From Paragyromitra xinjiangensis (lineage: Eukaryota; Ascomycota; Pezizomycetes; Pezizales; Discinaceae): 64,000 bases of DNA. Location of the stretch: the NCBI GenBank assembly GCA_038503065.1, contig JBCAMK010000006.1, positions 806,001-870,000 on the forward strand. The letters are read 5' to 3'. Positions 35,510 through 45,553 of the stretch are shown here, piece by piece. Positions within the stretch are counted from its first letter, which is position 1. Every line of letters starts with the position of its first letter. A program made the translations under genes and the position numbers. The notes under the pieces were generated by a model, which saw only the letters and a list, made by a program, of their open reading frames with translations, made no database searches and was not told the origin of the DNA.

Positions 35510-36085
35510 CTCTACACTTCGAGCAAATGCATCAGTTTAGGCATCAAGGAAAAGCATCAGATAAGGCATCAGCAAAGGCATCAGTTAATGTGCAGTTAGG
35601 GAAAAGGATGCCTTTCCTGTGCCTTTATTCACCAATATCATCCCCATATACCGCAAAATGATGCTTTTACTGATGCCTTTCCATAACATGGATCAGCCTA
35701 AGATCTGGTAAAATTAATCTAAAAAGGTGGCCCACCTAGGGTTGAACCTATGGCTGTTACTACCCCTCCCCCCCCCCACATGTGAGCCTTTACTAGCCGC
35801 AGGGGTGATACTTGCCACTTACACTATCGATCTCTATGACTTGGACTCAATATAGGGCATCTTAACCGACTATTTTGACTCAAAAGTCGTTGGGAAAGGC
35901 ATCATGGAAAGGTGTATATGGGAAAGGCATCGGGCAAAGCATTCAGTAAATGTGCATGTGAGAAAAGCATTGTATAAAGCTATATGTAGCAAAAGCATAA
36001 GTAAAAGCATCAGTAAATGGATCAACAGATGCTTTACCAAATTCTTTTGCATGGGCAAGGCATCAATTGATGCATTGCTACGGGC
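35510..36085. repeat. degenerate GGCATCAG repeat cluster around a tRNA-like segment
   Basis: More than a dozen copies of a loose unit (AAAGGCATCAG, AAAAGCATCAG and variants) lie at 35525-35600 and 35895-36080. Inverted copies lie at 35610-35690 (TGATGCCTTTCC). They flank a segment at 35721-35835 that on the minus strand has box-B-like GGTTCAACCCT (35738-35749), a box-A-like TAGTGTAAGTGG (35815-35826) and a TTTTT run just after. The arrangement suggests a composite or fold-back repetitive element. No protein is encoded. Confidence 0.55.
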
Positions 36086-36602
36086 TGTAGAGATCATTTA
36101 CTCTATTTATCAAAATCTTTCGAGAAACTTGTCTTTCTATGTAACAATCGCTTAACTCACGGAACTCTGTCGTTGTCATAGGAATGACCTTAAAAAGCCC
36201 CAAAAATGGATATTCTGCAATTTAGAAATGATTCCGGTGAATGAAGATGACGGTAAAACTGACTTGATATGGTGGACTGTCTATACACGAAGTTAGTCGT
36301 GATCCCCTTGTCGAACTTGACTGGCTTTTCTGAATACAGAATCCCTCAATGCCCCTATCTACAAACCTACAATAGAAAACAGTTGAACAAATTTACTTTC
36401 AACCGCATACCCAATAGCCTTAAAGGCTGGATGCGCGTATGAAATATCAATCAATCGACCACATACTCAATTGCAAGAAAACCCTCCATCTCTCACTACT
36501 ATATTACTCAACGATCTTCAACCCCCCCAAAATTATATTGCTCAATTCATCTAACCCAGTCCTTCAACAGGATCGATCTATCTGATTGTAGGCTACACTA
36601 GC

Positions 36603-37700
36603 CTAAAGGTCATTTAGCAACTTGGACATACTTGCGATGATACCACTACAGAGCCTCTTACCTTTTACGCTAGGTCTTATATCGACATGTACTTGCGATT
36701 TCATATGCATCCGAAGGCCCACCCCGCTTCTAAATTCCTTTTTCTTACTCCGAGGACAGAGAGGGCAACGCTTTCTGAACCCGACGTCTTGATGAATCGC
36801 ACCCCGACGAGTGTTTTTGAAGGTGGGGGGAGGACTGAAGGTTACAGGTGTACCGCTTTTGGCCCAGGCCGGACAAACGACGGACGTGTTGCTTAAACTA
36901 ATTCCACCGATACTGTCATCCGAACTCTCATCTAGCGGACCGTCAATCCATAACGCCGTCGGATTACTGCGGTCGACATCAAAGGGGTTAACTAGAGCCA
37001 AGGTGCCATTACGACGTTTTGGCGGAGGGCTGATTAGAGTAATAGGTTTTCCTTCTCTTACTCCGGACGAGGCAGTAACCGTGCTATTGAGATTCTCTAT
37101 CAGAGGACTAATCAGGTTGGAGGTTTTTGTAGGTACTCTGGTAGTGCTGGGAGCGGTACGATCTGTGAACGGCTGGCTCGAGCCTACACCCTCATTATTC
37201 GGTTCGTGGAAAGTGCTTGGCACGGATTTCGGCTCCTTCCAGCATTTCATGATGTGTTTCTTGAAGTTGCTATTTTTTTCAAAGTTCCGACCGCAGCGAA
37301 CACAGCAAGCCTTCATGCGATAAATAGATTTCCCTTCCTCCACTCCGGGAGAGGCAGTAACTGTGCTACCGAGATTCTCTATCGGATGGTTAATCAAGCT
37401 AGTAGGTCTCCCTTCTACCGCTCCGGACGAGGCAGTGTCGAGTTTTTCTGCCACCCTAACTGGAAAAGCACTTTCTTGACGACCAGAGGGGGTTGTAGGC
37501 CTGACAGTGCTAGGAGCAGTACGATCTTTGAGTGGCTGGCTCGAACCTACACTTTCACCGCTCGGTTCGTGGAAAATCCCTGGCACAGGTTTCGGCTCTT
37601 GGATCCCCCTCCAGCATTCCATGGTGTGTCTCTTGAAGTCGCTCTTTGTGAAGTTCTGGCCGCAGCTGATACAGCGACCCCTAGTGCGATAGGGCTGCAT
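36603..37700 (-). CDS. zinc-finger protein A of a tandem family, internally duplicated
   Basis: Single exon, 365 residues from the ATG at 37700 (MQPYRTRGRC). The frame continues 24 codons further up, but this ATG aligns with the starts of the two paralogues. Two C-x2-C-x11/12-H-x3-C fingers (CISCGQNF and CVRCGRNF) each head a module containing EPK-VP-FHEP and GSSQP--DRTAPST, so the N-terminal half is a tandem duplication. DRSNPTALWID follows, then a terminal finger CPLCPRSKKKEF with LRMHMKSQVH. The duplicated finger and the terminal finger suggest nucleic-acid binding in the nucleus. No target can be assigned. It is the most downstream of three related genes. Confidence 0.75.
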   Translation of the reverse strand: MQPYRTRGRCISCGQNFTKSDFKRHTMECWRGIQEPKPVPGIFHEPSGESVGSSQPLKDRTAPSTVRPTTPSGRQESAFPVRVAEKLDTASSGAVEGRPTSLINHPIENLGSTVTASPGVEEGKSIYRMKACCVRCGRNFEKNSNFKKHIMKCWKEPKSVPSTFHEPNNEGVGSSQPFTDRTAPSTTRVPTKTSNLISPLIENLNSTVTASSGVREGKPITLISPPPKRRNGTLALVNPFDVDRSNPTALWIDGPLDESSDDSIGGISLSNTSVVCPAWAKSGTPVTFSPPPTFKNTRRGAIHQDVGFRKRCPLCPRSKKKEFRSGVGLRMHMKSQVHVDIRPSVKGKRLCSGIIASMSKLLNDL

Positions 37701-37794
37701 TATGGTTTTGGTATTAGGGATACGATTTTGTCGTCTTTTGGATGATTTCCGTTTGGTGTAGATCGGGTGCACTACAAAATCTTATGCAGGCCTG

Positions 37795-37809
37795 TTTTAG
37801 GCCCCCCAT
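37795..37809 (-). promoter_or_regulatory. shared upstream element of zinc-finger gene A
   Basis: TTTTAGGCCCCCCAT on the plus strand, about 95 bases before the ATG of gene A. Close relatives occur before the two paralogues (40943-40956, 43281-43295). It could be a conserved promoter site or just retained flank from the duplication. Confidence 0.4.
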
Positions 37810-38010
37810 AATTGCGGGGAGGTAGTAGGTATATGTATTTTTAGAACTACCCACCAATATCTCGGGACATGCACCTTCTAGAAGATCGGTATCACATCAA
37901 ACAAATAGTATCATGCCATGGAGTAAAGCAGGTTTAGGATGCAAGTGAACACTGCATTGCAGGGGTCTGCATGGTGTGTGGAAAGTTTGCTAAACGCTTA
38001 CTGTGAAACC

Positions 38011-38205
38011 TCGGCCACAACGAACTGGCTGGACTAGGACCGCATATTTGAATAAGTATCCCAATTGGTGCAATTGGTTGCAACTAGCGGGTGGGCAGTA
38101 TGTTCAACCCAAACTCTGTCTTCCAACTGGTGGATACCCCCGCGGTTCCAACCTAGGTTAGGTGGATCCGTTATGGCTGAGACTTTACGGCATTTTTTTC
38201 TATTT
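38011..38205 (+). mobile_element. tRNA-derived SINE-like repeat, copy 1
   Basis: A perfect Pol III box A, TGGTGCAATTGG (38066-38077), is followed 35 bases on by box-B-like TGTTCAACCC (38101-38110). The segment ends in a T-rich run. A diverged second copy lies at 45363-45553, sharing ATAAGT-TCCCA-TTGGTGCAAT, GTTCAACC-AA-CTGTCT-CCAA and GTGGATA blocks. Neither copy encodes a protein. Confidence 0.55.
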
Positions 38206-39026
38206 TCTACTTTGTATTTTAGAAGTATAAAATTGTAGTTATTACTTAAAACTGATTTTTGCTGAACAGATGAAAAATTTTCAACTTCGTTCTAGCAGCA
38301 TTTCTCCGTTTACCGGCCACTAACAGAACCGGAACGGGGTTCTAAAACACTAAAAAATCCGGACGGGCCCTAATTAGTGCGGATGCGTGGTTCGCAGTAA
38401 ACTCGGGCCCCAATGTATACAGACTGCCAGCTGCAATATCTGTAGGGAAACTGCGCGTAAGAATAGTGGAAGGAGACGCTGGTGGTGTATCACCTCTAGA
38501 CTCTTTTGGTAGCTATAGATAACACCTGGTGCGTAGAGGAGTGGGTGTTCCGTGTTGGTTTTATGTCTGTACTAGTACGTTTTTCTTTTCCGTAGCAGCT
38601 GGCCTTTGCTATCCCTCTTTGCCCCGCCGTATTCACCCTTACTCCCACCTCTCCCCGTTTTCTCTCTTCACCTTTAGCGGCTGCGATCTTAGTGAGGGGG
38701 TTTGAGTGACCTCCGGGGTGCTCGAGAGTATAGATCAATTAAGTTGCCCAACTCTCTATGTGCCTCTATGATGAGCAGACCATTGCCAAAGCCCACCTGA
38801 GGGGCATGGCTGGGGTGATCGTGGGACAGCTTTGGGAATTGCTGCTGTTGGAGTACCTTCCCACTTTCTGGGAAGTGATGGATATTTTGCTTCTCGACCG
38901 AGTTAATCTACCATCTTACTCCCTCGTAATAACACTTATGTGGTAACACATGGGAAGCCTCTAGCAAGGATCTTAAAATTCCTAGCATTAGCTAAGCTTC
39001 GTCTGCTATCCGTTTCACTACTTAGC
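38206..39026. other. intergenic stretch, no supportable gene
   Basis: Short frames at 38496-38738 (minus) and 38758-38946 (plus) carry no motif. The sequence between the SINE-like repeat and the 5S copy looks like decayed repeat DNA. Confidence 0.4.
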
Positions 39027-39035
39027 AAAAAAAAA
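39027..39035 (-). terminator. Pol III terminator of the minus-strand 5S copy
   Basis: A run of nine T on the minus strand starts one base after the 5S 3' end. Confidence 0.65.
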
Positions 39036-39036
39036 T

Positions 39037-39155
39037 GCGTTCAGTACCTGGGATTCCCACATGGTCACCCACTGCAGTACTAACCAGGCGATAAGATGCT
39101 TGGATATGCCAGAGCGAACGGGATGGCTCATTTTCATCATTCTATGACCGAACAC
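39037..39155 (-). rRNA. 5S ribosomal RNA, degenerate copy
   Basis: The 119-nt segment has the fungal 5S core (CCATCCCGTTCGCTCTGG, GTGGGTGACCATGTGGGAAT) and ends GAACGC before a T run. It differs from the plus-strand copy at 54996-55114 at seven positions, mostly C-to-T or G-to-A. Changes in the ATGATG/CATCTT pair weaken a stem that is perfect in the other copy. It is therefore probably a pseudogene. Dispersed single 5S genes are usual in filamentous ascomycetes. The open frame read across this region is an artefact. Confidence 0.8.
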
Positions 39156-39852
39156 ATCAAGTGCTGGCGAGAAAGTATCATAGCTTACTTCCTGGAAGCT
39201 GGCTGAAGCACCCACTTCTAGCGGGCAGAGAAAAGTCAGCTGCAGAGAGCCTTGCTTTTAAATAATAACCCCGGAGGAATAGGCTAGGCACGAGGTGGGT
39301 TTGCTTCTAGATACATGTATGTAATGGAAAAACTACGCCTTACTTCACCAACTATCACTCGCTAACGTTTGTCCCGGTATTTGTTGAAAAGTAGACATTG
39401 AGGCTTGATTGATTTACTATCGATACCCGATTACGAAGCTTATTTTCAACAGTATTCACCAGAGACATAACTTCTTAATTATCCCCTATTACCTATAAGC
39501 CCTTCCTCGTTCACTCTTCTCCTCTCGTTATTTAGACTACTGGCATCGAGACTACGATATACTGGTGGTATCAAGCTTTTGATTAGCCGAATACTGTACA
39601 AATAGAGGGTGCTCTGCGCCTTCTCTCTGTTCTCTACCCTACTTTATGCTTCACTATTTAGCTCGCCATTCAATATTTAGTACCGATATCTCTCTTTACT
39701 GCGCACCTTGCCTTAGTTAACCGCCCCCCCGGCCGAGTACAAAGTTCCCACCAAATGCCAGCAATGAAAGAATTAATTGAGTGAGAGATGGAAACTAACA
39801 CCCGAATAAGCCTGTCATCCTCCCACTTCCTTACGCGTAGTTTTGAACCCTT
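39156..39852. other. intergenic 3' flank of zinc-finger gene B
   Basis: AT-rich DNA between the 5S copy and gene B with no open frame of note. Confidence 0.45.
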
Positions 39853-40809
39853 TTAACCCCTATACGCTGGCACACCAGCCTCTCGGTCTACTAAAGCCCC
39901 ACTTGCTAAACTCATACCATTTAGTCTTTTGTTAACGAGATCAATCACGCTGCCAACCGCACCAGCCTCAACATAGTTTGTCGATTCAAACGTGCTCGGA
40001 GCGCGATATAGCTGATCGCGCATCTTTTTCCAGCCTTTACCCTCCTCGCTACCGTAATGAGCCCGGGGTACGTGAACTGGCGAGTGCATGTGCAGCTGAA
40101 GACTCTTTTCGGTCTTGAACATCTTCGTGCCTGGAGGGCAGAGTGGACAGGCTTTGTCCTTGGGTTTCCGGCCGTTGGTTGGAGCTTGGTCGGCGGTGGG
40201 GAGAGTGGATTGGCGTTGGGTATCCGAACGTCCGAAAAGTTCTAGATAGTCTCTATCGTGGCCATCTGCTGTACGCTCGGGCATGTGCGTGGAGTATTCA
40301 TCCACATGCGCACCTCCGTCCCAAGTTGGGCGGGGACTGGTGATATTTTTGGTGGGCGATTCGTTTGAACCATCTTCGGCACCGCTGTTCGAATCCATAG
40401 CCGGTGTATCATCGATCCATAGCCCCGTCGGGTTGGTACGGTCAATGTAAGCGGTGGGATTTTTGGTAGTTGAAGTAAATATACTGTTGCTTTTGGAATA
40501 TTCGCCCTCGTTATATGGTCTGCCAGAAGTAGCCCTTGGTACAGTCTTAAGTTCCCGGTTCTTCTCTAAGCACCTTATCTTATGCTCTGCATATTTCCTT
40601 GATTCATCAAAGATCCCTCCACAATCCCAACAGCGATGCTTTGCAGGAGGATCCCCAACCGTTATTTCATGACGTCTCTTTGCTTCTTTTGACGTGAATT
40701 CCTGTCCGCAATGATCGCAACGAAAGTTGAGCGGCCGATTGTGGATTTCAGAACTCAGGTGAGGTCCGCTTTGGCTATATTTCATCCAACATACCATACA
40801 GAACCGCAT
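39853..40809 (-). CDS. zinc-finger protein B of the tandem family
   Basis: Single exon, 318 residues from the ATG at 40809 (MRFCMVC), which aligns with MPFCNKC of gene C. The N-terminus has a CMVCWMKYSQ...HLSSEIH finger, then CDHCGQEFTSKEAKRRH and CWDCGGIFDESRKYAEHKIRC. The family motif DRTNPTGLWID is followed by an acidic/serine region. The terminal finger is CPLCPPGTKMF with LQLHMHSPVH. Multiple C2H2-type fingers suggest a nuclear nucleic-acid-binding protein. The 5' leader over 40815-40860 (CATCCAAGAGACGAC...) is shared with gene A. Confidence 0.78.
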   Translation of the reverse strand: MRFCMVCWMKYSQSGPHLSSEIHNRPLNFRCDHCGQEFTSKEAKRRHEITVGDPPAKHRCWDCGGIFDESRKYAEHKIRCLEKNRELKTVPRATSGRPYNEGEYSKSNSIFTSTTKNPTAYIDRTNPTGLWIDDTPAMDSNSGAEDGSNESPTKNITSPRPTWDGGAHVDEYSTHMPERTADGHDRDYLELFGRSDTQRQSTLPTADQAPTNGRKPKDKACPLCPPGTKMFKTEKSLQLHMHSPVHVPRAHYGSEEGKGWKKMRDQLYRAPSTFESTNYVEAGAVGSVIDLVNKRLNGMSLASGALVDREAGVPAYRG

Positions 40810-41845
40810 CGTGAAGGTTATAATATCGGTATAATCTGGTCGTCTCTTGGATGAATATCGTTCGATGTTAGCTTGCACAGATGGGTGACCGATATGGTCG
40901 AGGCAAGAGAGCGATCATAGGACCTTGGTTAACAAGCTTAAGTTCAGGCCACCCATCTTAAAAGCTTGGCTACATTTGTAGCAATAGTACCCAACTGACA
41001 ACAGGGGTTTACTACTTGTAATGTCCTATTGGTGCATATCGCTTTTTGCCTAAGAGGCCTCCTCCAGAAAAATAACATCCGGTATCTCATCCCACAGGTT
41101 AATAGATCAAACCTATTACTGAAGTTGGTTTTGGACACTGCTATGTCAAAATATTATCACTTTCCCACACACCGTATACACGATATTCCTAGCTATCACG
41201 GAATATCTCTCGCTTCCTACACTTTACGGCCCTGATACCATAACAACTGGCGAGTAACCTCAGAAATGCATAATATTTCTAAGTATTGAAAAAGGATGCT
41301 ACAAAAGATGTAGATCAAAACCAAAGCACACTACTAATTCTTGTTGCCACCCTTTCACATACTTTCCAATACCTCTACGAGGCTACTCGCTAATTACTAC
41401 AGCCTAGCGCTCCCCCAAGACTTGACTCTGGTAAATTCTAGCACCCCTTTTCCAACCTAGACAAAGTTCCGTTTTCCGAAGATAGAGGCACATTTATGAA
41501 ACGAAACACCTATATATTCTGCCGAAACACTGTATATTACAGCGCCTCCACTCGCTGCCCCAAATTTAATACCATGCATAGAAGAAATAGAAAGAAATCA
41601 AACGAACTTGAGCTTTCGTTCCCCAATCTCTGACTGCATATCCTCAACACCCCCAACGCCATGACTTCTTGTTGCATACGCAGTTCTTATGCCTAGAAAC
41701 AATGAAGATATAACAAAAACCCCTAAACACCCTTAACTCTCCCATCACACTGCTTAGCCATTGCTAGCCCATCCGCTGAATTCATGTTACTAAATCCTAC
41801 GTTAGCTAGATAGAGTATACTACAGCCGGCGTAGTTGCTGCCAGA
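40810..41845. other. intergenic region between zinc-finger genes B and C
   Basis: This holds the leader and promoter of gene B (about 40810-40960) and the 3' flank of gene C. The rest is AT-rich with no gene. Confidence 0.5.
40943..40956 (-). promoter_or_regulatory. shared upstream element of zinc-finger gene B
   Basis: TTCAGGCCACCCAT, about 135 bases before the ATG, matching the AGGCC-CCCAT core found upstream of genes A and C. Confidence 0.38.
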
Positions 41846-43191
41846 CTACGAGAGACGAACCTTAGACATATGAACACTCGACTGCAGGTGCATTTGAAGT
41901 GCAACCTCGCTCTTAAACTTCTTTCCCTTACCAGAAGGACAAAGCAGGCAAGGCCACGAAGATTTTTTGCTCGCACCAGCTGAGGAGCCTAAGGCTTGAC
42001 TATTGTTGTTAAGGAAGGTTGGTGACGGAAGGAAGTTGTACATAGCACTAGAGCTATTAGTCATGTTTCCGCCATATTGACCATGCCCAAGGCCAACACT
42101 GGGTGCATAAACGAAATTCCTGAAATTTGAACCGTAACCTCTGCCGGGTAGGGCCCTATGAAAAGGGTTCTGCAGGAGCCCACCCCCCACGTAACTTATG
42201 CCGCCGCTACCATCCGCGGCGTATCCAAAGTGTATACCTGCGGAACCGCCTAGACCTACATAACTTCCATCGTTGAAGGCGCTCCAGGACGGGTCGTTCA
42301 AGAAGCCATTTGAGCCTCCATAGTGCGCGCCGTTACTTCCGTTTACCAAGCCTGTGATGGGTGTAGGGAACGAACTGCTCTGACTCGTAGATACAGTGTC
42401 ATACTGGGGGATGATGGCTTCGGTAGAAGTTTGCAGGTTGGTACGGTCCATCTCGTTTACGCTCCGGCCCGAGGAAGAGGCGAAGGTGCTTTTTGCAAGT
42501 GTAAACCCATCATCCGAGTCGGTGTCGCTTGAACTATCATCTTTATCATCACCATCAGAGCTACTATCCGAATCCTCAGCTGGCATGCTACCGAAAAATC
42601 CTGTTGGATTGGTGCGGTCGATGTACGTATCGATACTTTCGGTGGCTGGATAATACACCTAATTGTCGTATACAGACAGGGAGGGGTTAATATAGAATTT
42701 ATCTATCACCATCATTGTAGAGGGAAAGCACCACTTACGAGGGGATTAAGCGCCGTTGAAGCTACATTGGCGGTCTGGATAGAGTTGTAATTGCCAGTAG
42801 GTCTAGAGTATTTAATGGGTACCTTATGGACGCTAAAGTTATGATCTTGCAGGTGTTTCGGTTTTTTGAAACTCTTCTGACATATCTGGCAGAAAGTAGC
42901 GTTTGAACCCGGTCCTGCAGACTTCGGTTTTGGGTACTTTTTAGGACACTTCTTGCTTATGTGTTTGTAAAACTTCCTCGAGCTAGTAATAACTATACCG
43001 CAGGCCCAACAACGGCGATCGTTAGGACGATCGCAAGGTATCTCTGCCTGATGGCGTTTCGCTGCACTTTTCGATGTAAATCCTTGCCCGCATTTGCTGC
43101 AGTGATGTTTGGTGGGCAGGGCGTGGATTTTGGATTCCAGATGGTTTCCGTTATTGCCATAGTATTTGCAACATTTGTTGCAGAATGGCAT
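41846..43191 (-). CDS. zinc-finger protein C of the tandem family
   Basis: Two exons, 43191-42739 and 42658-41846, joined in phase 0 (donor GTAAGT, acceptor ATTAG) to 421 residues. Exon 1 encodes four finger-like units: CNKCCKYYGN...HLESKIH, CSKCGQGFTSKSAAKRH, CWACGIVITSSRKFYKHISKKC and CQICQKSFKKPKHLQDHNFSVH. Exon 2 carries DRTNPTGFFGS, an acidic Ser/Asp stretch, a Gly/Asn/Ser/Tyr-rich linker and the terminal finger CLLCPSGKGKKF with LQMHLQSSVH. It is the only family member here with an intron. Its finger count and order make it the most complete copy. Confidence 0.82.
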
Positions 43192-45362
43192 CGTGGAGAA
43201 TGTCAGCGAGCGATAGTATTCGGATGTTTGGATACTAACTTGATGGGGCGTAAGCCGTGGATAAGTGGGCTTTCGGCGCTTTTTAGGCCTCCCATCCTTA
43301 TGCGCATGCGCATCTTAGAACTGCCAATCATATATCCTCTGCATAGGCACAAAACCCGGAAATATGCACAGCTGGTAAATGGGCCTGCAGAGGATGTATT
43401 GATACATGTAAGCACTTACATAATGTTAATATAGGCACGCGCACACCAATTAATGTGCAATTGCGCAATTGATAAGAAGTGCTGGGCAAGCCACACATTG
43501 CACTACGCCACCACACCCTAACAGGAATTAAACAATACGACTGACTGGTGGAAACCTCAGGTGTACCAGCGAGGTGGGCTTATGCATGAAACTGGTTTCT
43601 ATTTTTTCGAGCAACCATATGTGCCTCATAGATCATCACTCGCTAGCATCAACTTTCGTATCAATACCGCTTGCTTTCTCGAACGCGAGTAACCCTTGAG
43701 TCTTACATAAAGCTTTGTTACTAGTGAGAAGTCTTTAATTTATAGACCTTATTGCACTATGCGGTCTTGAATCACAGAATATTCTCTGCAAAATGAGGGC
43801 GAATAAACCCAAGCGCTACCAAAATAGCATGCTGAACCAAAAGGAAATCCCGCTACAAAGTCATATCCCAATGCGTTGCCTGAAAATGTGCTCCCCAGAG
43901 TGTGTGACTTGATATTGGCCCCAAGGGCAGTTTCTAAGGAGATTTATAATCGTACTTTAGTGCAAACTCCAGTTCATAATCCACGTATTCAATCACAATA
44001 CTACCACCTACAGAGATCTCTCAACCAAATAGATAGCTTGGTATGGTTCACGAAGCAGGGTGATCCGCCGCCTCAAGACCTCTACCCAAGAGAGTACAAA
44101 GCAAAGGGCCCACGGGGACGAAGACACTTGAGGAAACCCTAATACTTGCCTCAGAGTATCTCGATGTTCACGCGTCCTCCGACAGTAGTTCTCTTAGCCG
44201 AATAGAGTCGTTACTCCCAAACCCGACTTGCTCTTCCCATAAGTCTTCGAACAAACGATGTGGAGACTTAGTCTTAAAAAAAACCGCAACACTCAAGGTA
44301 CTAGAACTGTTGAACACACGGGCAAAATACCGACGATAGTGGTGGTTGCATTTTATGCTATTGCCAACCCATCATACCTAAGCTAGCTAGAAGTCCGCCC
44401 AAGCCATGGGCAAACTGGCTTGGCTGGACCGCAGTCCGTCGAGTGGATGGAATGGCTTGGCGCCGTCGATTACAGCCCATCCATATGGTTAACTCCACCA
44501 GGCTCAACAGACAAGTAACGCCTGGAATTTGGTCGATCATCCATTGATAGCTCGGTATGGGGGCCACATAAGGGAGTTCCTCAAGTGGGTGGATACTTAC
44601 CTATTTGAATAACTTCCATGCATAGGAGGTATTCCCAACGTTCTAGCCCAAGCTTCATGGGGCTTTCGGCGCTAGCTATTCATGGTAGTTGGTAGTTGGT
44701 TGTTGATGAGGGAAATAATTACCAATACGCACCGGTGCTTGTTACGTCATTAGTTTTTTTTATAATCCCAAGACCCGGAACCGTTGTTGAGGACTAAAAC
44801 AACCAAACGGTATGAACCCACGACACAACGCAACACAACCACCGATCCCAACCACGACAGAGACCTTCAAGCAGGTTTTGCGCAGATTTTTCCAGTTTTT
44901 CAAGTTAACACTTCGTACACCATCAAGAGAGCTATGGTATTTATGGTGTTGACGTCGTGGATGCGTCGGTACGTTTTGCTGGAGGTTACACTATTCGTTT
45001 GTCTCCCGACGATATAAACCAGGGTTGGAGTAAATTCTAGCCCGTCCTTGATAGTAGATCCATTAGCCCAAAAATCCAGATACATGAAACTCAGACTCCA
45101 GCATAAAAGCTACGAATGAGAGTACAAATCAAGATATACCGCCAAACCCGTCAGTAAGTGACTTTGAACACTAGAAACCACTACAGTAGACTTTGGCAAA
45201 ATATCTCCTTCGAGCTTCATATCACCCCGTTTTTGTCTTTGATCTTGTATCTATACATCATGCACAAGTAGAGTTTTGATTCTAGAATTTCCTAGCACGT
45301 ATACATCATGTCAACTGACAAGCCACAAAGTTAGGCAGATTACTAAACAATAATACATCTGC
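43192..45362. other. AT-rich repeat-bearing stretch
   Basis: No gene is supportable; the frame at 43876-44142 has no motif. Around 44395-44480, GTCCGCCC, GGCTTGGCTGGACC and GGCTTGGCGCCGTC resemble words near 3785-3815 and in the MITE, possibly relics of related transposons. Confidence 0.4.
43281..43295 (-). promoter_or_regulatory. shared upstream element of zinc-finger gene C
   Basis: TTTTAGGCCTCCCAT, about 90 bases before the ATG at 43191 and one mismatch from the element of gene A. Confidence 0.4.
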
Positions 45363-45553
45363 TCGGAGCCACTACCGCAGAGCGAATGAGACCATATGAT
45401 AGGATAAGTGTCCCAGTTGGTGCAATAAACTTGAGGGTCGGTAAATAATCAGCAGGTTCAACCAAACACTGTCTCCCAATCAGTCAGAGTGTGGATATGT
45501 CCTCCGGTCCTTGCTAGTTCATTATGACCGAGCTTTAATGGTATTTCTTTGCC
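45363..45553 (+). mobile_element. tRNA-derived SINE-like repeat, copy 2
   Basis: Diverged copy of the element at 38011-38205, same orientation. Box-A-like TGGTGCAATAAA is at 45418-45429 and box-B-like GGTTCAACCA at 45455-45464, 37 bases apart. Differences from copy 1 are spread over the whole length, with shared blocks before, between and after the boxes. Confidence 0.5.

Noticed and set aside
39018..39215. 65-codon minus-strand ORF, and a similar plus-strand ORF at 54996-55193
   Set aside because: Both simply translate the 5S rRNA sequences; their similarity to each other is RNA-level.
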